Positions 35,978 to 46,642 of a stretch of 64,000 nt of DNA are shown piece after piece. Each line of letters starts with the position of its first letter. Positions within the stretch are counted from its first letter, which is position 1. Under the pieces are notes generated by a model. The model made no database searches. It was not told the DNA's origin and saw only the letters and a list, made by a program, of their open reading frames with translations. Location of the stretch: assembly GCA_030685235.1 (NCBI GenBank), contig MU839169.1, forward strand, positions 62,001-126,000, in the 5' to 3' direction. Source of the DNA: Copromyces sp. CBS 386.78. Its lineage: Eukaryota; Ascomycota; Sordariomycetes; Sordariales; Sordariaceae. The position numbers and the translations under genes were made by a program.

Positions 35978-36374
35978 TGGGGACCGTACGGTAGCCGGTT
36001 TTAGGATTGATTTTCGGGGCAAGTTTGGTAGTAGTATATAGGAGTTTAAGAGTGGATAAGCGTTCTAGAGCGGATATTGCTATCGGCTCCTTAATTTTTC
36101 CTTCTTTAATAGGTGAAGAAGGAATAGAGTCCTTAATTTTCTCTTTTTTAATAATTGGAGGGGGGAGGGTTTTAGTCTCTTCGGTCTCTTCCTTTTTAAT
36201 TGGTTAGATAGAGGTTTAGCGGACGGATACTACTAATACCCGGTTGGTAAAGGCTTTAGGCGCTGCCGTTTAGTATTTAGGGAGATTTATTAATAAATAG
36301 CGGCTTTAATAGGCGGTATAGCTAAAGTATATATTATATTATTTGTAGTCGATTTCTAACCGATAGTATTATAT
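35978..36374 (-). pseudogene. Gypsy E region between protease and RT
   Basis: Carries the minus-strand polyprotein reading across the foldback insertion: KYINIRSRTLIHS-like residues near 36060 and an acidic low-complexity part near 36120-36200. A 66-codon plus-strand open stretch at 36007-36207 lies over it and is a shadow. No separate domain recognised. Confidence 0.5.
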
Positions 36375-36638
36375 TTATAGGAAATTTAAAATAATTAGGT
36401 ACTTCTTAGAAATATTGTAAATTAAAAAGGTAATAGTCTCTTTATAATAGCCGATCCGGAATTTAATTATTATTCTTTTAAAAATAATACCCTTAATTAT
36501 TCCGTTAGTAAGAACGAGCTTTTTCGTCTTTAGTAAATAGAAATAGGGAAGGTTATTTTTAATAATAAAAGAGCGATTAATAAATACGAAAGTAAAATAA
36601 CCGCTATTAATAAGGGTAATATAATTGTCTTTGCGCAA
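36375..36638 (-). pseudogene. Gypsy E aspartic protease (87-codon open remnant)
   Basis: The longest intact piece of Gypsy E. Near residue 9 it reads LINSGYFTFVFI, where the catalytic D-S/T-G of retropepsins is N-S-G, a D-to-N change as RIP makes. Then come SFIIKNNLPYF, KLVLTNGIIKG (family LADG), and near the end LIYNISKKYLIILNFL (family DxxxxHxIILGxPWL). It is homologous to the 88-residue remnant at 50972-51238. It would cleave the polyprotein, but the nucleophilic Asp is lost. The flanking frames carry stops. Confidence 0.85.
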
Positions 36639-36639
36639 A

Positions 36640-38640
36640 CGGGTTACAATATAAGAGGATAAAAATATTGAATTTAAAGAAATAAAGCTATTTAATAATT
36701 GAATTTTAATTTCCTCTAAAACCTTTAACTCTATAGAATTTGAAATTTATTTTTTAAATATAACCCGGCTAAGCTTCGACACGCGATTATATATAGAAGT
36801 TAAGTATTTTTTTAATTATTATAATATTCTTTATTAGTAGCGGGCTCGGTAAAGGTAAATAGGGTAGTTAGGGCGGTTAAGGTAATTAGAGCAATACCGG
36901 TAGTACAAACCTATTCTTAGTTATAATTTTTACTACGACCCTTTATTTTTTTTTAATTTTCTTACCGGTAAAATATTAGGGGCCTTAGGAATTATAATTA
37001 ACCGATGTAGTATAGTCGCGAGTAATATAGCCAAATTTATTACAATAATAGTAAAAATTATCGCGGGAACGTTAATCGAAATATTTTTGTAAATAAAAAT
37101 TGTAAAATTAATAGCGTTAAAATCTATTTTATTTCCTCCCTAACTAATAGGGATTTCGTTAATATTACGGGAATTAAAACCTCCGCCGCTTCCTAAGGTA
37201 GTATTATTATTATTCGAACCGCTAGTATTTAAAATATAAACGTTTATTTTGTAGCGATAGTCGGCGTTTTTAAAATTGCCGGCTACAATACGATAAATAT
37301 TTAATTATTTCTTAAAATTATTAGTATTAGGAAGGTCGTAAAACGCTAATATATTATAGAAACGTTTATTAATTTTATTACGAAAATAATGGACTTTTAT
37401 AGAATTCTTAAAATTCCATAAATTTATAAAGTTAATTAATTTAAATTCGAATTTTGCGAATAATAAATTCTTTATATAAAATTCTTTAAGACAGCGATTA
37501 ATATCTATTTTAAAATTAATATTTTAAAAACGAATAATAAAGTATTTTATAAATTTAATACCAGTCTTCTAGCACTAAATATCCTTATTACTATTATTCT
37601 AAATAACGTCGAAGTCGTCTTAAATATTAGAAAGAATTTCCGGGCCGAATAATATAGTTATATAAATAATTTTAACGTCCTTATTAATATAGAATAACGG
37701 GTCGTACTTCTATTAAAATAAAATACAGAAATACTATACTTTAAAGATTTTATATTTACGGGTAGTATTAATATTCTCCTTGCTAATAAAAATAGGCGGG
37801 TTATCTACTATTTAGCGGAGGGACAATATTTTATTTGCGGAATTAATTATAATAGTAATCTGTTTAAAAGTATTGTACTTTACAATTAAAGTATTATAAA
37901 CGGACTTAAAATTAACATAATCGAAGTTCTTTTAATCGAAGTTGGATTGGGCGTCGTTAGTTATTTGGCGGGCAATTTTAAACTCCTCCTTAGAGCGTTG
38001 GAAATTATTTTCGAAATTGTCGTAATATTCGAAATTAGTGCGATAAAGGCGATTAAGAAGTGCGATAATAGATTGGAAAGCGGGGGTTTTAAAGAAGAGA
38101 GCGGCTATTTTAAAATATTCGCGTAGGATAGGGAGATTTACTTCTTAGTCGAAACCTTCGAAAAGATTAGTAAAAATTGTAATTACGGGTTAGGGAAGTT
38201 TAAGAAGCGCGGCGTAATAGATTATAGTATTAAGTTCGTTGTTAAGGGTATTAATAATAGAATATAACGATTTTAGGTTAAACGGGTTATTAGAAGTAAG
38301 AATAGGAGTAAAAAGGTTAGGAAGATTATTATTACCGGTACTACTATTGGGGGAGAAAAGGGCGGGATTATTATCGTCGTAAGATATAAGGTAAAAGAGC
38401 GGTCTTCGTTAGGGATTGTTTAATAAAAGAGAAGGTCCGTTATTAGGACTATTTGAGGTAGTCGAAACGAGGCGATCCCTTATTTATTAGATAAAGAGTG
38501 CCTTCCTTTATATATTAGTAAAGGGTATTGGAATTTTAATTGGGCGATTATTATAATTATAATTATTCATATTTGGGGGAAGGTATTAGGCTTAACGATT
38601 CGTATCGAGGCGATCTTTATACGCGTGCGATTGAAAATAA
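36640..38640 (-). pseudogene. Gypsy E gag with zinc knuckle
   Basis: Minus-strand reading after the 5' LTR. Near 36990-37050 it gives FYYCYNKFGYITRDY, a CCHC zinc knuckle (family CxxCxxxGHxxxxC) with Cys and His changed to Tyr. Upstream, the capsid-like part from 38580 to 37300 contains long hydrophilic segments; parts of it (38000-38600) keep higher GC and TpG/CpA. Gag forms the particle and the knuckle binds element RNA. Broken by stops. Start codon not resolvable. Confidence 0.75.
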
Positions 38641-38696
38641 TTGCGATGAAAGATAGGTTTGCGTTGTGAACGTAATAGTTAAAAGGTGTAATTAAT

Positions 38697-38930
38697 TATT
38701 ATGGGTAGAGGGCGAGAGGTTGGGTGTAGATGTAAAATATGTGTAATTGTACGAGGAGAGGAAAGGAGAGAAGTGTAGAAGTGCGTTCGGGAGATAGGTT
38801 TTTATAGGATTCGAGCTATGAACCTTAGTGGGTCTATGGCGGGAGGCTATAGCTAATTAACCGAGATGGTAATAGTAGTTTTAGAGAGCTACTGTCACTA
38901 GCACATGCAACACAGGCTAACCCTGTGATA
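38697..38930 (-). repeat. 5' LTR of Gypsy E
   Basis: 234 bp in reverse orientation. On the minus strand it starts TATCACAGGGTTAGCCTGTG and ends in ATAATA. It belongs to the same general LTR type as Gypsy A and D (same ends, same CCTTTCCTCTCCTCG-like core) but is a distinct family. The leader that follows resembles the A and D leaders (AATTACACCTTTTAACTATTACG). The 3' LTR lies outside the window. Confidence 0.88.
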
Positions 38931-39404
38931 AATAACCTTCGTAGTATCTTCCCGTATAGTAAAACTAAAAATTCCTCTACCCTTTTATTTAACGGTTCGG
39001 TTAATATATAAACAGTCGTAACACCGTTTAAGAGCAGAGTAGATAAATCGATTATAACCGTAATTTCCTATTATATTAAGCGGATAGAGCGACATTTAGA
39101 GGGCTTAAGTGCGGACTTAGGGGATTCGGGATGAGGCTCGGAATTAGGTACTAGAATAGTACTAATAATATATTCGGGCTATTACCATATTTCAAAAAGC
39201 ATGAACTTATTAGGGTTCTTTTTATAGAAGTATAAGATTATTTCTTCGTAATTAATAACGTTAGCTTTAAATTCCTAAGTCGGCTAATAATTTCTTTTCT
39301 ATTATACATAATAGTATTAATAGGTATTATTACCTAATTAAGCGTAATTAATAAATTATTCAAAAGTTTTATTTAATATATTCTTTATAATTATCGGTAT
39401 AAAT
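38931..39404 (-). pseudogene. Gypsy F, C-terminal polyprotein fragment
   Basis: On the minus strand it aligns with the tail of the Gypsy A1 polyprotein at about 14400-14850: NYKEYIK, a segment equivalent to GNYQPT-EPKANVINYEKIIL (here LADLGI followed by ANVINYEEIIL), then EPHPESPKSALKPSKCRSIR (proline-rich, GC-richer). It stops at the 5' LTR of Gypsy E, which evidently inserted here. The piece 40321-40402 continues it upstream. A fragment only. Confidence 0.7.
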
Positions 39405-39406
39405 TA

Positions 39407-40318
39407 CTTAGCTAGAGGTATATAAGGATACTTTTATAATTCTATAGTAGTTGTACAACGGTTTTAGCATCTACAGCGGTAGTACAACGGTTTAATAAGC
39501 AACAACCGTATTGCAACCGTCCTACAACCGTTGCAACATCTACAACCATAGGATTTTGGCACATATAACGTAATAACCCACCTTCCTAGAAAATTTTTAA
39601 AATCTCTCCTTCCTACCTTCCTCCTTTAATATCGAACTTCCCCTTTATAAGGAAGCGAAAACGACCAAGTTTTTTCTTAACTAATAACCCTAAACCTAAA
39701 AATAAAAAGGGCACTAAAATAACCGCTATTTCTTTCTAGTTATTTTGTACCCGGCTAGAAGTCCGTACACCCTTTCTTTAACCAAATATCTTAGTTTAAA
39801 AAAAATTGCCGAATGGGTCTTAAGAAAAAAAAAAGAAATAGTCCTTCCCTAATATCGAATTTCCCCTTTATAAGTAAGAAAAACCAGCCCTTTCCTTAAA
39901 AAATTTAGCCTAGTGGCTAAGTGGTTAATAAAGTAGTTCTTTATCTTTAGACTCTTATTCGATTCCTCGCTATAACAAAAACTTTTATTCTTTTCGAATT
40001 AAAAAAAAAAAAATAAAAAAATAAAAAAATAAAAAACCAAGATTTATTAGCCTAGATTCGCGATTTTCCTTTGTGACCCTGGCGATTTCCCCTTGAGAAT
40101 TTTCTATACTGTAAGAAAGAATTCTTTTGGCAATTACGTTATATGTGCAAAAATCCTATAGTTGCAGATGTTACAACGGTTGCAGGACGGTTGCAACACG
40201 GTTGCAGCTTATTAAACCGTTGCACCACCCTATCCAAATTTATAACCGTAGTAGATATAAATACCGTTATATAACTATAGTAATTATAGTAACTTTAACC
40301 TTTATATTATTAGGTAAG
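39407..40318. mobile_element. Foldback-like tRNA-cored element, copy 2 (reverse)
   Basis: 912 bp, opposite orientation to copies 1 and 3: it starts CTTAGCTAG and ends CTAGGTAAG-like (TTAGGTAAG). It is flanked by TA at 39405-39406 and 40319-40320. The CAACCGTTGCAACATCTACAACC modules of the inverted ends are well kept (39480-39550 and 40160-40210). The core has a tRNA-like segment on the plus strand and an A-rich tail. Confidence 0.88.
39907..39976 (+). ncRNA. tRNA-like (SINE-type) segment, copy 2
   Basis: The A box AGTGGCTAAGTGG at 39912-39924 and B box ATTCGATTCCT at 39957-39967 are about 33 bp apart, as in tRNA genes. The D-arm is plausible, but the T-stem and acceptor do not pair. An A-rich tail with AAAATAAAAAAATAAAAAA units follows at 40000-40036. 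This looks like a tRNA-derived SINE head; I cannot assign an amino acid safely. Confidence 0.65.
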
Positions 40319-40320
40319 TA

Positions 40321-40402
40321 GAGAAATGATTTGTTATAATACGGATGGAATCCTAGTAGTAATAAGCTTGTTAACGGCCTCCCTAATATAAGAGAGTTAG
40401 AA
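40321..40402 (-). pseudogene. Gypsy F fragment between foldback copy 2 and Gypsy D
   Basis: Short minus-strand piece that reads into 39404 when the foldback element is removed. Contains ITTRIPSVL-like residues. It ends where the Gypsy D LTR starts at 40403. Confidence 0.4.
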
Positions 40403-40621
40403 TATCACAGGATTACCTGTGATGGCACTAGGCACTACATAGTCGAGTCCATTGGCCATTGGCCAATAGGATCGCATGCACGCACCAGTGGGCCTCGGTC
40501 TAGATCTAGGGCACGGCACAGCCTGCCTTATATCCAGACTACACTCCTCCCTCCTCCTTCTTCCCTTCTTCGTACAATTATATTTATTTTACTTTACCCC
40601 TAATAATATTGCCCCGTAATA
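40403..40621 (+). repeat. 5' LTR of Gypsy D
   Basis: 219 bp, TATCACAGGATT to CCCCGTAATA. It is distinctly GC-richer than the other LTRs, with CpA and TpG kept (GGCACTAGGCACTACATAG, CCATTGGCCATTGGCC). It is therefore less RIPped, perhaps because the family has few copies. The leader that follows (GTTAATTATACC) shows that it is the 5' LTR. No matching 3' LTR is seen. Confidence 0.88.
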
Positions 40622-40726
40622 GTTAATTATACCTTTCTATTACACTATGCGCATATACTTCAAAAAGTTTATCGCCGCCATTGTAAATATCTCTAATAAG
40701 CCCGCGATTAAAATCAAGACCTATTA

Positions 40727-40799
40727 TACAGCGACCACACCTTTCTTTTACCGTATCGCGATCACACCTCTCTTTTATCGCATCGCGATCACACCTCTT
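40727..40799. repeat. About 27-bp repeat in Gypsy D leader
   Basis: Three units of roughly GCGATCACACCTCTCTTTTATCGCAT. A 60-codon minus-strand open stretch here (KERCDRD repeats) is only the translation of this repeat. Confidence 0.75.
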
Positions 40800-40807
40800 T
40801 TTCATTA

Positions 40808-40936
40808 GAGAGTCCCTCGGCGGGCAGTGCCACTTCCATATACGGGCAGTGCCTAATAGCCCGTATAGGGAAGCCAGGGAAGGGATCCCTATACGGGCAA
40901 TGCCATACTAATCCCTAACCCTGCAAAATAATAGTT
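40808..40936 (+). repeat. Left TIR of MULE
   Basis: Matches 44452-44537 inverted, except for an inserted 51-bp piece at 40853-40903 that duplicates the CCCGTATAGGG/CCCTATACGGG motif on both arms. Confidence 0.9.
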
Positions 40937-40984
40937 ATTTGCGACAACGTCGCCGTCGCCGTTATATATAATAATAATAAAAAA

Positions 40985-41505
40985 ATTTAAAAAAAGGAGT
41001 CCAATACGGCTTATTCTGCGCACCCTAATCGAATCGCCTTATAAATACCCCGCCGTAACAACAGGGCACCCGTCTACAGCGACCGAAAGATAGTACGTCT
41101 TACGGCGTACCTATATCTCCTATCGCCTAATTCGCCCCCCCCCCCGCGCTAATACAACCAACCGGACTAGATTTTAGGTACTAAGGAAGTAATAGGGAGG
41201 TAATATAGATGGAAATAGAGAAAAACAATCACAAATAATCACAAATAGGATTCGAATAGGGGTCTCTACGATCTATAATACCAATAGAAATATATAAGGG
41301 TCCTTATATACCGCTATACTATAAGCGTCCTTATAGTACCCCCCGTCGGGGGTTAGTAATAGTTAAAATAGGAGTTTAAAGTTATAAAGACGATTAGAAA
41401 CGATTAAAAATAGTTTAGTAATTTTAGGATTATTTCTAATAATAATATAATACGGGAAATATATTCGGAAGTTATATTTAGTAATATCTTAGCTAGTATT
41501 AAGCA
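40985..41505 (+). repeat. Block shared with Helitron 3' flank (21885-22425)
   Basis: Inverted homologue of the Helitron block. It lies in the MULE between the left TIR and the end of the transposase gene. A run of C (CGCCCCCCCCCCCGCG, near 41131-41145) marks it. Either the MULE holds a Helitron 3' fragment or the Helitron captured MULE DNA. Confidence 0.85.
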
Positions 41506-41910
41506 TTTACTTATCCTACTCCCCTAACTTTCTTCTTAACGGCTTAATAATCTTCCCGCTTCTAATTATAATTATAAGTATTAACGAAAGTACTATAATA
41601 CGCTTTTTACGGGTAGGCTATTCGTTAGAATTTAAAAGGGTAAAGGGATTATTAGAAGGTAGGGTCGAGGTCTAGACTGCCGTAGTTCGTACCCGGGCGG
41701 TCTACTTCCTCGTAAGAAAATTATTTAAATTATAAAAACTCTCTCTTTCTTATACTTCAATAGTAAATTATATAAAAATAGTATTACTATTACTATTACC
41801 CGTACTAACTTTATCGATTATTTTAAATTTAAACTTCCGCCGGCGTAAGGATAGTTTTAAAATTTAATTACTCTTCATAGCCTTCCTCCCTACCTTACCC
41901 TTGCTTTTAC

Positions 41911-41964
41911 CCTTCCCCTTCCCCTTCCCCTTCCCCTTCCCCTTCCCCTTCCCCTTCCCCTTAC
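41911..41964. repeat. (CCTTCC)n hexanucleotide repeat
   Basis: Nine units, uninterrupted. On the minus strand it would encode Gly-Lys (GKGKGK) near the C-terminus of the transposase. It has no CpA or TpG, so RIP cannot alter it. Confidence 0.9.
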
Positions 41965-42786
41965 CATTCCTTTCTTTAGTATTAAGAATTTACTAGTCCT
42001 TTAGTAGCACTACTATACTATTCTTTAATTATCCCCTAATTTTATCGGCAATTTTGGGGTCCTTAATACGTAAAAATAAGTCCCGTTTATTCTAAATTAG
42101 ACTATTAATTAAGAAGAGTATAAATTTAAAAAAAAAATTTATTAATAGCTCCCGGATATAATAATAGTAATAAATATCCTAACGGGTTAATTATTCCCCG
42201 CTTTTAAATATTTATAATATTTTATAATAATAGGGGATATTATATTACTTTTATATAATATAATTATAAAGTCCTAAATTTTATATTAGTCTCTTTATTA
42301 ATAATATTTTAAACCGGCTATAATATAATTAATAACGAATAAATTTAAAACCCCGGTACGTTATTAATTGAAAAAGTTCTCCTAATACTTCTATCTTTAA
42401 CCTAATAAATTCGCTACGTATTTTTATATCCTAATTAGCGACGTTTTTAATTTTTTAACGAAGTTTTCAATCTATTATTATATAAAAGGAAATAAAGAGA
42501 CTAAATATATTTATTTTACCGCTAATTAAGAAACCCTTTACCTGGTAATTAATAAATTTATTAAGGGAAATAATAATTAAACTAAAATTACGGTACTAAA
42601 AAGTATAATAATGTACCTATTAATAGCGGACTAATATATACGTATTTTGAAAATACAATAATATCCGCTATTAATCAGTAAAGTCGGTAATTAACTACTT
42701 TTAACGCTAAATAAACGTTACCTTATTAAGTACAAATACTATCATCTTCTAAAAATTAAATAAATTACAATACGTATATTAAATAA

Positions 42787-42871
42787 CCTTCTATATCCCT
42801 ACTTATAATATCCCTACTTATAATATCCCTACTTACGATATCCCTACTTTCGATATCCCTACTTATAATAT
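42787..42871. repeat. 15-bp tandem repeat in MULE
   Basis: Five to six units of TATCCCTACTTATAA with variants (TTACGA, TTTCGA). On the minus strand this gives SRDIVSRDI-like repeats within the transposase reading. Confidence 0.88.
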
Positions 42872-44451
42872 CCTTAGCGAACCAGCCGTTTATAAGATCT
42901 CTTCTTCGTCTAGGTTAAGGGTAATAAGTTCGCGCTTATTATCTAAATTCGAATTATTACCCTTATCCTCTCCCCGCTTCTACTTCTTCTTAATTTATAA
43001 TAGTACGTTGTAATTAATATAAAATACGTAGATTTATTATTAAATATTTAGAAATACAGTTAAGAGCGCTATTTTTAATTAATTATTAAAGTCGGTAACA
43101 ATAACCTCTAATGTAATTACCCCTACTTTAACCCTTAAATTCTCAATAGTATTTACTATCTATATAAACCCTTTAACCCGTTCGTTATTAATAAGCACGA
43201 ATATAATAGAATAAATAGAATTCGTATTTATTATACTTATAATAATAGTAAAGAGGTAACTATATTTACAATACGTTCTATTATTAATAAATATAAAAAT
43301 TAAGAAGTATAGAAGATTAGGAATTATACCGGTTAATATTATACGTATTATTAATACTTAAATACTTTAAATACTTCTTCCATTACTTAAGGCAAACTTT
43401 CTATACCTATATAAAGTTAATAAAAAAATAGGAATCGTCTTTATCCTACTCGATAATATAAACAACGCTAGCTTTATCAAAATATTTAACGATAGTAGCA
43501 GTAGCCTTATAGTTCTAATATATAATTTTTTTAATACATTAACACTAATTTTTAATATTTTTATAAGTAAATATAAAAATATTAAATTCCCGTTTAATAA
43601 TGCCTAAAATATTTCGAAGTCTAATACTAAGCTAATAAATTAATATAATAACCCTTCTAAATACCTTATCACTCTTATTAAACTTTTAATATTATAAGTA
43701 GATAAATTCGTATAAGGATCGCTAATAATTATAAATATAATTCTTAGGATTAATAGCAAATTAATAAATCTATTGCCAATTATTCTATTCGAAAGTAATA
43801 GTTGCCCCAGCCTATTTACAATTATATTTACAGCTCCTAATCTTTTTAAATTTAATTATAAAAGGACGGGGCTAGCTATATCGGTTATATATAAGACGGT
43901 AGTACATAAACTTACCACTTCGATAATTAGCAGCCTATATATAATTAAATACAACGCCCTAAATATAACCCTATACGTTAAGTATATTCTATACCTCCTT
44001 TACAAACGAAAGAAATACGGGTATTATATCTTCGGTTATTAGGTTAGGTATTTCCTCCTTTTTACTAGTATTAAATTATTCCCCTTCGTTATATAAGTCG
44101 TTATTGTTATCCTCCTATACTTGAATAGAGGTAGGAATAGGCGGTAGGGCGGGAGAGGTAAGTATAAACTTATTTCTATTATTAATATAGTAGGAATTAG
44201 AATCGCTACTAATATCGATAGTAAATATACTATATAAAAAAAGAAAGTAAGCAAATAGTTCAACGTAATACGGCGAACGTACTAACGTTAGAATTAAATT
44301 GATACGAATTATTTTAATAGAATTGTATAGTAGTTAATAGTTATAATTGTTGTAAAGAAATCGCGTAATCTGACGATAGTTGCAAACTTCGCTGTAAATC
44401 TTACAATGGCTGCAAATCGCTGTCACGATAGCTGCAAATCGCTAAGTTCAA

Positions 44452-44537
44452 CGCCAAAGAACTATTATTTTACAGTGTTAGGGATTAGTATAGCACTGCC
44501 CGTATATGGAAGTGGCACTGCCCGCCGAGGGAGTCTC
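44452..44537 (-). repeat. Right TIR of MULE
   Basis: Mirrors 40808-40936. Internal to it, at 44355-44445, are direct subterminal repeats GCTGCAAATCGCT and GCAAACTTCGCT, typical of transposase-binding regions. Confidence 0.9.
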
Positions 44538-44545
44538 TTTCATTA

Positions 44546-46020
44546 TATTGCGACCAACTATAAGGTAGCTAATAAATTCCGTTTACGCTATAAGGTAACG
44601 AACAAATACGTTAATTAAATTAATTACTACAAATATCGGCCCCCGTTACTAACTTCGACGTTACTATTTCTACAATTAACGCTATTATCGGTTTTGAATA
44701 CAAATAACTTTTTAAGAATATTACCGAATCCTTTAATAGCACCGCTTCTTAGCGCCCAAGTAATTTAGTCGCGAAAAAAATCTTTTATACCATTTCTAAA
44801 TTCGCCTAATATACTACTTTCCCTTACGTTATTATCGCTTTCGTATAATTAATTTACGCGGACTTCGTTTAAATTAATATATTTATTAGCGCCGCTTAAA
44901 ATTCTTTAAAGGCCGCTTACTAATAAATCGTAATTTAAAATAATATTATTACTACTTTTTAATAAGAAGTTCTCTAGCTAAAATATAATTTTATTACTTC
45001 TAGCGAAGCTAATATAAAATTTAAAAAGACTATTGAAACTTAAATTAAAGTTCTTAAAAAAACTATTTACAATAAAATTATTCCGCCCGCTTCTATTCCC
45101 ATTCTTAATTCTAATAATAAAACTACTATAACCACCCCGAAAGTTCGTATAAATAAAAACCCTACCGCTTATACCGGCGAGGACGCCTCTACTATTAAAC
45201 GTACTAAAGATTTTTAAAATTAACGTAATAAAATTTAATTATATTAATTCTAAAATATTTAATAATTCAATTAAAATAAACGTTATAAGTTCGTACAAAT
45301 CCTTTTGTATTTTAATAGAAACGCTTTTAAAATTCTAACGCTATATATTACTTATTATTAAAGAAGAAGATCCGATTAAATAGAAGTAAGAGAACGTTAA
45401 AACCTTCCTTACTTATCTTAATACAAAATATAACTATATAAACCTTACCTTCAAAATATATTATAATTTTAAATCCTTAAAAATGACTAAAAATACAAAA
45501 TAGTTCAATTTCGAAAATAGATTTATTACCATCGTTAATAAATATAACCTCAATAATATTATAAAAACATATTACTTAAAAATAAAAATTATAAACGAAA
45601 TCCGTAATACTATTACTTACTAACAAAATACCCTAGCCTACAACGACTTTAATAATTAATTTACCCTGTATCGGAAGTTTACTACTAATTTAAAACAGTG
45701 TAATTAGTATAATAAGACTAATATTTATTATAAAACCGGTATTAAAAAATTAATAACGGTATTGCCGCTCCCGAACGTACTATTATATATCGCGTCGCTA
45801 AATTCTCCGAACGTAGTTATTATACTAATACCGATAACGATAATAGTAATAAGGGTAGCGAAGTTAGAATTGGCGAGGGTAGTATCAGTACCAGTACTAG
45901 CACTAATACTAGTAGTAGCGTCGTTGGCGCTATCGCTACTAATTCCCTAATAGTAATTAGTAACAACTCCTCTACCGCCAGCGTCCCGCCCCCTGCCGAG
46001 CCGGCTGCGCCGGCTTGGGA
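44546..46020 (+). pseudogene. Gypsy D gag
   Basis: Plus-strand degenerate coding after the leader. There is homology in style and position to Gypsy A gag: a structured part to about 45700 with WFNFENRFITIVNKYN-like residues near 45500, then a Ser/Thr/Asn-rich tail from 45840 to 45990 (TDNDNSNKG, STSTSTNTSSS, then NSSTASVPPPAEPAAPAWED). It ends near 46020, where a minus-strand LINE begins, so protease and pol are missing. The overlapping 62- and 68-codon frames at 45762-46026 are shadows of this tail. Confidence 0.65.
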
Positions 46021-46309
46021 GGACACCTTTATCCGGATATAGTTAATTACTTGGGCCGTCGTCCTATAAACGAATTTAATTTAGTCCGTCTTTATAAACC
46101 GTTCTTCGAATGTACAGATTCGTTTATTAAAGTAGAAGTTAAATAGCGGGTAAAAAGTTTCCGTTTTTAAATTTTTTACTGGTATAGCTTTATACGTTTT
46201 AATAACGATTTTTAAATATTTAATTTAGTATTTAATTAAACCGATAATTATCCTTCGGAATTTACTATATATTTTTATCGGCTAATAGTAAACGGACGTT
46301 CTATATGTA

Positions 46310-46605
46310 CTTACCTAATAATATAAGGGTTAAAGTTACTATAGTACGATAGTTAGATAACGGTATTTATATCTACTACGGTTATAAATTTGGATAGGGT
46401 AGTACAACGGTTTAATAAGTTGCAACCGTATTGCAACCGTTCTACAACCGTTGTAATATTTGTAACTATAGGATTTTTACACACATAACGTAATTGGTAA
46501 AAAAATTCTTTTTTAGTAGGTATAGGATATTTATAAAGGGAAATTGCGAGGGTTATAAAGGGAAATCGCGAATCTAATTAATCGACCTACTACCTTCTAA
46601 AGGTC

Positions 46606-46642
<37 letters not shown>

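Larger units (their letters stand above)
41760..44270 (-). pseudogene. MULE transposase with FAR1-like DNA-binding region
   Basis: Minus-strand reading with RIP stops. The N-terminal part is acidic (near 44100-44200: FILTSPALPPIPTSIQV, then NNNDLYNEGE). A FAR1/WRKY-GCM1-like DNA-binding part follows: YRSGKFMYYRLIYNRY near 43900 and KKIRSCKYNCK near 43840 (family RTGCPFK). The MULE core follows at about 43050-43290: YLFTIIISIINTNSIY, FVLINNERVKGFI-IVNTIEN, and VGVITLEVIVTDFNN (family PEVIVTDRDxAL), where the catalytic Asp of VTD is kept. The tail near 41911-41964 is a Gly-Lys repeat. The protein cuts at the TIRs and re-inserts the element. It is inactive through stops. Confidence 0.82.
40808..44537. 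mobile_element. MULE (Mutator-like DNA transposon), complete ends
   Basis: 3730 bp. Terminal inverted repeats start GAGAGTCCCTCGGCGGGC (left, 40808) and GAGACTCCCTCGGCGGGC (right, read inward from 44537) and extend to about 40936 and 44452. The left TIR carries an extra 51 bp (40853-40903) that is itself a small inverted repeat around GGGATCC. The 8-bp TSD TTTCATTA lies at 40800-40807 and 44538-44545, typical of MULE and hAT elements. The minus strand encodes a MULE transposase. It sits in the leader of Gypsy D. The outer parts are GC-richer than the transposase gene, which is full of RIP stops. Confidence 0.93.

Noticed and set aside
36007..36207. 66-codon plus-strand frame
   Set aside because: Antisense to the Gypsy E polyprotein between protease and RT.
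39907..39976. Functional tRNA gene
   Set aside because: A and B boxes are good, but the acceptor and T stems do not pair and the segment repeats in three element copies; it is a tRNA-derived module.
40623..40805. 60-codon frame with KERCDRD repeats
   Set aside because: It is the translation of the three-unit repeat in the Gypsy D leader; not conserved in related leaders.
43773..44263. 89-codon plus-strand frame and 74-codon minus-strand frame in another phase
   Set aside because: Both overlap the MULE transposase N-terminal reading on the minus strand, which gives the recognisable DNA-binding pattern.
45762..46026. Frames of 62 and 68 codons with Leu/Val/Ile runs
   Set aside because: Shadows of the Ser/Thr/Asn-rich gag tail of Gypsy D in other frames; apparent membrane segments are artefacts.
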